From Anabaena sp051781005 (GTDB lineage Bacteria > Cyanobacteriota > Cyanobacteriia > Cyanobacteriales > Nostocaceae), in assembly GCF_051781005.1 (NCBI RefSeq), contig NZ_JBPWOA010000006.1:310001-374000 (forward strand): a stretch of DNA of 64,000 nt. The letters are read 5' to 3'. The position numbers and the translations under genes are program-made. The notes beneath the pieces were generated by a model. The model was not told the origin of the DNA and did not search any database. It was given only the letters and a program-made list of their open reading frames with translations. Positions 59,025 to 64,000 of the stretch are shown in pieces. Within the stretch, counting starts at the first letter, position 1, and each line of letters starts with the position of its first letter.

Positions 59025-60066
59025 TATATTTTACTCCCAAACCAGGTAAATCATTAGGTAAAACTCGTCCTTCATGCACCACTGCACCCATAAAAGGGTC
59101 ATCAATTAAATTGAGGTGACTATCTAAATCTAAATAATCAGCTAAAGGTGCAAGTTGTAAAGCTGCTGTATTAGCCAGTGAACTATCAGAATAGCAGCCA
59201 AACATCACTTTTAAACCATGCGCTTTGGCTGTATGTACCATTCGCATGGCTTCACTTAAACCCCCAGATTTCATTAGCTTGATGTTTATACCATCTACAT
59301 AGTCGGCTAATTCAGGAATATCCGCACTGGTAAAGCAACTTTCATCAACAAAGATTGGTAACGGTGAATGCTCCTTCAGGGTGGCTAAATTGGCTTCTTG
59401 ACCGCGTGGTAATGGCTGTTCTATATATTTTATACCTAAATCAGCTAACCAAAGAGACATAGCGATCGCATCTGCGAGATTCCAACCCCCGTTAGCATCT
59501 ACAAATAACTCTGTTTCTGGTGCTTCTTCCTGCACAGCTAACAGCATTTTTCGGTCTGCATCTATCCCCGCTGGGGAACCTAACTTCACCTTTAACAGCC
59601 GCACATCCATGTATTCTAGCCAGTCTCGCGTCCTTGCAGCTGCCCCTTCTGGGGAATTAATACCAATTGTCACCGAAGTTGGTGCGATCGCCTTTCTATC
59701 CAGTCCCCAAAGTTGCCATAGAGGTAGCCCCAGATGTTTACCCATCCAATCATACAGCGCCATATCTACAGCCGCCCTAGCCGCCGAAGGAACCTGTTTT
59801 TGAGCCAATACCTTCTCTATCTGCTGCCGTTCCCAAGGGCTAAATGCTTGCAAAATAGGGGTGATTTGCTGCAAAGCTGCTTGAATTGTATCAGTAGACT
59901 GTCTGCGATCGCCCACACCAAAAGGCGATGCTTCCCCCCAACCTTCAATCCCATCATGGGAAATCTGCACCCACACATTAGTCGTCTGTGCCGTTGTCCC
60001 TCTACTAATAGTTAATGGAAATCGTTTGTTAACAGTGAATAATTTGACAAGTATTTTCATATTCAA
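59008..60066 (-). CDS. Dipeptide epimerase / N-acyl-amino-acid racemase-like enolase-superfamily enzyme (DgcA-like)
   Basis: A 352-residue enzyme of the muconate-cycloisomerase branch. The base pair of lysines sits in RLLKVKLGSPAG (KxK) and NIKLMKSGG, with metal ligands Asp in FVDANGGWN, Glu in IEQPLP and Asp in FVDESC. The barrel is complete. Closest functional types are L-Ala-D/L-Glu epimerase and the N-acetyl-D-glutamate racemase DgcA. The following DUF1611 gene overlaps it by 17 bases, supporting one pathway for D-glutamate or murein-peptide recycling. Substrate unproven. Confidence 0.88.
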   Translation of the reverse strand: MNMKILVKLFTVNKRFPLTISRGTTAQTTNVWVQISHDGIEGWGEASPFGVGDRRQSTDTIQAALQQITPILQAFSPWERQQIEKVLAQKQVPSAARAAVDMALYDWMGKHLGLPLWQLWGLDRKAIAPTSVTIGINSPEGAAARTRDWLEYMDVRLLKVKLGSPAGIDADRKMLLAVQEEAPETELFVDANGGWNLADAIAMSLWLADLGIKYIEQPLPRGQEANLATLKEHSPLPIFVDESCFTSADIPELADYVDGINIKLMKSGGLSEAMRMVHTAKAHGLKVMFGCYSDSSLANTAALQLAPLADYLDLDSHLNLIDDPFMGAVVHEGRVLPNDLPGLGVKYSASAA

Positions 60067-60073
60067 GATTTAT

Positions 60074-60103
60074 GCTCACGCAGAGACGCAGAGGCGCTGA
60101 GAG
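60074..60103. repeat. CGCAGAGG-type tandem repeat
   Basis: GCTCACGCAGAGACGCAGAGG then CGCTGAGAG, the same unit family as 22898-22927, upstream of the epimerase start. Confidence 0.65.
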
Positions 60104-60157
60104 AAGGATGAGAATGTTACAATTTTATTGTGGTGGTTATATATTTTAACTGTAAAC

Positions 60158-60712
60158 ATGATTCATTTACGAAAATGGAAAACCTTAGCATCAAACATGA
60201 TCATAGACCATCACTGGTGTAAGGTTAGACAAGATAAAATAGAATTGCCTAATGGACAAGTTATAGATGACTATTTTATCAGCATTAAGCCAGATATTGC
60301 ACTAATTTTACCGATTACTAATCAACAAAAAATAATTTTTGTTCGTCAATACAGACACGCTATAGGGGAATTTTTTTTAGAACTACCCGCAGGAAGCTTT
60401 AATCCCACGAAAGAAAGTGCAGAGACAGCAGCAATCAGAGAATTAAGAGAAGAAACAGGTTATACTGCCCAGAATTTACAAAAAATTGGCACTCTTTATG
60501 ATAAACCGAGCAAAGATACCAATCAAATACATTTATTTTTAGCAGAAAATGCCGTCAAAGTTGGTGAACAAAATCTAGATATTACCGAAGAAATTGAAAT
60601 TGTTTTAATTCCCATAAAATCAGTATTAGATAAAATTGCTCAAGGAGAAATCTCTGTAGCGGGGACTGTAGCAGCCCTTTTCTTAGGTTTAAATTTCCTC
60701 AAGCAGGGATAA
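60158..60712 (+). CDS. Nudix hydrolase (ADP-ribose pyrophosphatase-like)
   Basis: A 184-residue Nudix enzyme. The Nudix box runs from GSFNPTKESAETAAIRELREETGY, with REL and EET residues holding the metal ions; the preceding FFLELPAGS and the fold strands IIFVRQYRHAIGEF match the ADP-ribose/sugar-nucleotide pyrophosphatase branch. The frame opens at a TTG at 60128; the ATG at 60158 (MIHLRKWKTLASN) fits the family. Likely role is clearing ADP-ribose or related metabolites; exact substrate unproven. Confidence 0.9.
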   Translation: MIHLRKWKTLASNMIIDHHWCKVRQDKIELPNGQVIDDYFISIKPDIALILPITNQQKIIFVRQYRHAIGEFFLELPAGSFNPTKESAETAAIRELREETGYTAQNLQKIGTLYDKPSKDTNQIHLFLAENAVKVGEQNLDITEEIEIVLIPIKSVLDKIAQGEISVAGTVAALFLGLNFLKQG

Positions 60713-60737
60713 TTACGAATTACAAATATCTCGTTTA

Positions 60738-60847
60738 TCTCGTTCCCAGTCTCCGACTGGGAATGCTATATATAGGCTCTGCCTAAAGCTTTCATGAAAA
60801 GGTAGAGCCTTATAGAATTCATTCCCATACAGAGTATGGTAACGAGA
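60738..60847. mobile_element. MITE-like element with 7-bp terminal inverted repeats
   Basis: A 110-base unit from TCTCGTTCCCAGTCTC to AACGAGA. The 7 outer bases are perfect inverted repeats and 13 of 16 match overall. It contains inner palindromes CCCAGTC/GACTGGG and AGGCTCTGCCT, later AGGTAGAGCCT. Elements of this look are common in filamentous cyanobacteria. It is flanked by ATTACGA heptamers on both sides. Confidence 0.65.
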
Positions 60848-60870
60848 AATAATTACGAATTACGAATTAA

Positions 60871-61794
60871 TTATCTTGCCCATTGCTGTAAAATATAAGC
60901 ATAAAAAGCCTCCTTATCTACTTTATCCATCGCGTAAATTTTCCTACCTCCTGATACTACTTTAGTTCGTCCTTGGCTAACACCAGTAGTAATAATTTCT
61001 GTTTCCCATTCTCGCAATTCATAAAATTCAGGTTTATCCAAATAAGCCGTTGCTAAAACATCCCAGAAATAATAATCTTGATGTGCAACTAAAGCATAAC
61101 ATTGACCTGCTAAATCAGAAATAGGATATTGGCGTTGTCTAGTAATTTTTTTTAATAACTCTAATGCCATCGGTACATTATTAGTTAAATCCAAAGGACA
61201 CATAATAATTTCAATTTGCGTTTCCCAAACTCGTGCGGCTGAAACTGCATCCCAATAAACATTCCATTCAGCAGAACCATCTTGTCCTGCTTCTAGACTT
61301 TTTTCCACATTTCCTGGTACATTTAAAGCACCTCCCATCCAAACAATTTTAGCAATTTTTTCTTCAATTTCCGGTGCTTGATCTAAAGCTACAGCTACCG
61401 TTGTTAAAGGGCCAGTTACCATCAACGTGACTGGTTCTGATGCTTCCCGCAACACCCGTACCATAAAATCTTGACCTGTTTGTGCAACTAAAGGCGTGTT
61501 AATAGTTTCTTCCTGATTAAGAATAGGTAAACGGTCAATAATCAAAGAATCACGACGATAAAGACGAGGAAAAGGATTAATTCCGCGCACAGTACTTTCT
61601 GCAACTGGAATATGAGAAAATCCCATTAAATCAATAATTTTACGAGTAGCACTAACAGATGCTTGAATATAACAATCAGCGGGAGTTGCAACAATGCCAA
61701 GAAGTTGGATATGATCCATTGTCAGCAATAGTATAGTTGCTAAATAATCATCTACACCGCCATCATGATCTAGTAATACCAGTTGTTTTTTCAT
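60871..61794 (-). CDS. Nucleoside hydrolase
   Basis: A 307-residue IunH-family enzyme. The calcium-binding N-terminus is LLDHDGGVDD (residues 7-16), a variant of the usual D-x-D-x-G-x-D-D with Gly-Gly-Val; TVLMVTGPLTTVA-like VTLMVTGPLTTVAVAL, WNVYWDAVSAARVW and the late His-containing region HQDYYFWDVLATAYL also fit the family. It hydrolyses ribonucleosides to base and ribose. The divergent cytosine deaminase gene starts only 16 bases away, a base-salvage pair. Confidence 0.92.
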   Translation of the reverse strand: MKKQLVLLDHDGGVDDYLATILLLTMDHIQLLGIVATPADCYIQASVSATRKIIDLMGFSHIPVAESTVRGINPFPRLYRRDSLIIDRLPILNQEETINTPLVAQTGQDFMVRVLREASEPVTLMVTGPLTTVAVALDQAPEIEEKIAKIVWMGGALNVPGNVEKSLEAGQDGSAEWNVYWDAVSAARVWETQIEIIMCPLDLTNNVPMALELLKKITRQRQYPISDLAGQCYALVAHQDYYFWDVLATAYLDKPEFYELREWETEIITTGVSQGRTKVVSGGRKIYAMDKVDKEAFYAYILQQWAR

Positions 61795-61810
61795 ATCAGG
61801 AGTTTATCAA

Positions 61811-62242
61811 ATGGACGAATTTATGCAAGCTGCAATTAGCGAAGCTAAACAAGGCAGAGAAGAGGGAGGAATTCCCATCGGTTCTGTTTTAGTCAAAGAT
61901 GGTAAAATTCTCGGTAAAGGACATAATAAGCGAGTACAAGATGGTGATCCTGTCACCCATGCTGAAATTGATTGTTTAAGGAATGCTGGGAGAATTGGTA
62001 ATTACAAAGGTACGACTTTATATTCTACCTTAATGCCATGCTATTTATGCGCTGGTGCAGTTGTGCAATTCGGCATTAAAAAAGTAATTGCCGGAGAATC
62101 AAAAACTTTTCCAGGTGCAAAAGATTTTATGATTTCTCATGGTGTAGAAGTCGTTGATTTAAACCTTGACGAATGCGAAAATATGATGAATGAATTTATT
62201 ACAGAAAAACCAGAATTATGGAATGAAGATATTGGAAATTGA
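61811..62242 (+). CDS. Cytosine deaminase, yeast FCY1-like
   Basis: A 143-residue zinc deaminase. The HAE motif is at 50-52 (THAEIDCL) and the PCxxC motif at 76-80 (LMPCYLC), giving the three zinc ligands and the catalytic Glu52. The overall layout, GGIPIGSVLV near the start and PELWNEDIG at the end, mirrors yeast cytosine deaminase (GGVPIG, and FEDIGE at the end) rather than the bacterial CodA amidohydrolase. AGGAG nine bases before the ATG supports the start. It turns cytosine into uracil, next to a nucleoside hydrolase that would free bases. Confidence 0.9.
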   Translation: MDEFMQAAISEAKQGREEGGIPIGSVLVKDGKILGKGHNKRVQDGDPVTHAEIDCLRNAGRIGNYKGTTLYSTLMPCYLCAGAVVQFGIKKVIAGESKTFPGAKDFMISHGVEVVDLNLDECENMMNEFITEKPELWNEDIGN

Positions 62243-62405
62243 CAAATTTTAAAATTTGTTACTTCTTTAATCATGGTTCGGTAAAGATGTTTTTATAACG
62301 ATTAGCAATTGAGGAGGATTTAAAATCATCTATAACCTGAAAAAGTGGTTAATTTTTAATGACATCTACATCTAAGCTTATTTATTGTATCTTAATTAAA
62401 AATGT

Positions 62406-64000
62406 ATGTCAGAGATCAAAATAAATTCTAATGTGGAAACTGAAGATTTCAATATTTTATCCGCAGATAAACCTTTAACTAATCCAAAAGACGATGAATT
62501 TGAATATACCTATTTCGCCGAGAATTTAGCTAAAAGCATTTGCAAAATGTCTCCTTTAGATGGTTTTGTGATGGCAGTTTATGCTCCTTGGGGTTCAGGT
62601 AAATCAACCTTATTAAATTTTATAGTTCATTACCTGGAACAGAAGGCAGAGGAAGAACAGCCAATTATTGTACCTTTTAATCCCTGGTGGTTTTCAGGAC
62701 AAGAAGACCTCACTAAAAGCTTTTTTGATCAATTGCGAGGTGTTTTAAGTGAAAAATGGAAATCACAGGGGAATGGTTTATTAAAGCAGTTAGATAGTTT
62801 AGCTGACAGAGTATCTACAATTCCTGATGCTAAAGTAAAAATATTTGCGACATTAGTAAAAACATTTAGACAGCCAAAGGATATATACAAATTAAAAGAA
62901 GAAATTGAGAAGACACTGAGAGATCAGAACAAGCGAATATTGGTTGTTATTGATGATATTGATAGACTGACTGCTGAAGAGATTAGACAACTATTTCGGG
63001 TTATAAAAGCAGTCGCTAATTTTCCTAATGTTATTTATCTGTTGCTATTTGACAAAGAAGTTGTCGTCAAAGCACTTGAAGATATACAGAAAATGGATGG
63101 TGAATCCTACCTTGAAAAAATCGTTCAAGTTCCCTTTGAGTTACCTCTTCCAGATAAATTCTCACTTCGCGGATTATTTCAAGCAGATATAAAGAAAATA
63201 CGTGCCGATACTCCAGAAGAGCTATTTCAAGAAGACCATTGGCGAGAAGTATATTTACAAGGCATAGAACATTTTATAACTACACCTCGCAGTATTCGTC
63301 GGTTAATAAATACCTTGATGGTAACATATCCAGCAGTCAAGGGAGAAGTTAACTTTGTTGATTTTATTGCGATTGAAACTATCAGAGTATTTTGTCCATT
63401 TATATACAATATAGTCCGCCATAATTCAGAATTATTTTCTCTTTCTCAACTTAATTTGACACTCTCTAATTATATGAGTGAGGAAGAACGTAAAATATTT
63501 CATGATTCTTGGATTAGCCAAATCAATGGAAAGGATAGAAAAGCGGTAAAAAATATAATGATCCTTATTTTTCCTGGACTCAGAAATGCTATAGAAAAAC
63601 ACAATGTGATAACAACAAGTCAGAAGGTAGCAAAGGATAAAAAACAACTCCGTATATGTATTGGAGAAATATTCCCTCGATATTTTCGCCTAGCAATACC
63701 AGAAGGTGATATATCAAATTCTGAAATGAAAGCTGTATTCGCAATAGCAAATGATTCTCAGGAATTTGCCAGAAAACTAGTAGAGCTATCTAATCAAATC
63801 CGCCCTGATGGTAAAAGTAGAGTAAAATTGTTTTTAAACCGTCTGAGGGATTTGGATGAAAACGATATTCCTTTAAATTGTGTCCCTTCAATTTTAGAAG
63901 CTTTATTTAAAGTTGGTGATAATCTGCTGAAATTAGAGGATGAAATAAACTCAAGTTTTGCTATGGGTAATGAATATGAAATAGAGTTTTTGATTCATCA
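62406..64000 (+). CDS. KAP family P-loop NTPase (3' end outside window)
   Basis: Open from the ATG at 62406 to the window edge (531 codons). Walker A is APWGSGKST (60-68), the family motif VPFNPWWFSGQEDL follows, Walker B is ILVVIDDIDRL (about 178-188) and the sensor region is TTPRSIRRLINTL. Unlike classical KAP proteins no membrane helices lie between the Walker motifs, so this is a soluble form. KAP NTPases appear in anti-phage defence loci, often with an effector domain or partner, but what follows cannot be seen. There is no clear ribosome site; an out-of-frame ATG at 62402 is ignored. Confidence 0.88.
   Translation, partial: MSEIKINSNVETEDFNILSADKPLTNPKDDEFEYTYFAENLAKSICKMSPLDGFVMAVYAPWGSGKSTLLNFIVHYLEQKAEEEQPIIVPFNPWWFSGQEDLTKSFFDQLRGVLSEKWKSQGNGLLKQLDSLADRVSTIPDAKVKIFATLVKTFRQPKDIYKLKEEIEKTLRDQNKRILVVIDDIDRLTAEEIRQLFRVIKAVANFPNVIYLLLFDKEVVVKALEDIQKMDGESYLEKIVQVPFELPLPDKFSLRGLFQADIKKIRADTPEELFQEDHWREVYLQGIEHFITTPRSIRRLINTLMVTYPAVKGEVNFVDFIAIETIRVFCPFIYNIVRHNSELFSLSQLNLTLSNYMSEEERKIFHDSWISQINGKDRKAVKNIMILIFPGLRNAIEKHNVITTSQKVAKDKKQLRICIGEIFPRYFRLAIPEGDISNSEMKAVFAIANDSQEFARKLVELSNQIRPDGKSRVKLFLNRLRDLDENDIPLNCVPSILEALFKVGDNLLKLEDEINSSFAMGNEYEIEFLIH

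Noticed and set aside
62402..62431. ATG at 62402 as start of the KAP gene
   Set aside because: It is in another frame and meets a stop within ten codons; the ATG at 62406 opens the long frame.
1..64000. tRNA, rRNA, tmRNA or other standard RNA genes
   Set aside because: No TTCGANNC-type T-loop paired with an acceptor stem and CCA, and no rRNA-like stretch, was seen in the gaps I read; a covariance search was not possible, so a small RNA could be missed.

Overview
The window reads as chromosomal DNA of a filamentous, probably heterocyst-forming cyanobacterium (order Nostocales). Support comes from oxygenic-photosynthesis genes (petB, petD, a CtpA-type D1-processing protease, a Tab2/Atab2 translation factor), a probable PatD heterocyst-frequency protein, very frequent GCGATCGC (HIP1) octamers, many 7-bp short tandem repeat tracts, abundant Uma2 and DUF29 proteins, and AT-rich codon use. 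No rRNA, tRNA, CRISPR array, integrase or full insertion sequence was seen; mobile DNA is limited to small non-coding MITE-like and palindromic repeats. Layout. 1-9.6 kb: the end of lnt, a cobalamin/iron-siderophore-type binding protein whose ribosome site sits in a hairpin, a methyltransferase, a bifunctional (p)ppGpp synthetase/hydrolase, PatD, a membrane histidine kinase and a double-ATPase peptide ABC protein. 9.7-15 kb: a second methyltransferase, a class D beta-lactamase divergent from a GNAT acetyltransferase, pyrE, a pirin and an RsbW-like kinase. 15-21 kb: petD-petB divergent from ctpA, a degenerate metallo-beta-lactamase-fold protein and an EGY-like site-2 protease. 21-29 kb: a GH13 glucosidase, an HNH nuclease, a truncated dynamin-like GTPase, a U32 (RlhA-like) protein and a single-chain PstI/BsuBI-type restriction-modification fusion. 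29-38.9 kb: Tab2, S-formylglutathione hydrolase and glutathione-dependent formaldehyde dehydrogenase separated by a Uma2/DUF29/pentapeptide island, then avtA, rimM, another Uma2 and a dienelactone hydrolase. 39-42.3 kb: a Ser/Thr kinase with TPRs followed by two orphan HigA-like antitoxins and a VapBC pair whose toxin tail has decayed. 42.4-50 kb: a sugar-catabolism block on the + strand: phosphoketolase, two tandem DUF29-like genes, NAD-type gap, pyk and transaldolase. 50-57.6 kb: six minus-strand genes, the most unusual part: a Gly/Cys-tailed protein with a plant GRDP-like His motif, a DUF2207 membrane protein, a secreted TPR protein, a sigma-70-like factor, a DUF1822 protein and a CHAT (caspase-like) protease joined across one membrane helix to a periplasmic ligand-binding domain. 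58-62.2 kb: an overlapping DUF1611/enolase-superfamily pair resembling DgcN/DgcA, a Nudix hydrolase, and a nucleoside hydrolase closely divergent from a yeast-type cytosine deaminase. 62.4 kb to the end: a KAP P-loop NTPase that runs off the window. How the parts work together: petB/petD/ctpA/Tab2 serve photosynthetic electron flow and photosystem assembly; xfp, gap, pyk and tal can form the phosphoketolase/pentose-phosphate and lower glycolytic routes used in darkness or heterocysts; fghA and frmA complete formaldehyde oxidation; the nucleoside hydrolase and cytosine deaminase form a base-salvage pair. The best candidate for an undescribed system is the sigma-like/DUF1822/CHAT-sensor operon at 50.1-54.4 kb with its upstream partners. 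All calls come from reading the sequence and family knowledge; no database search was run.
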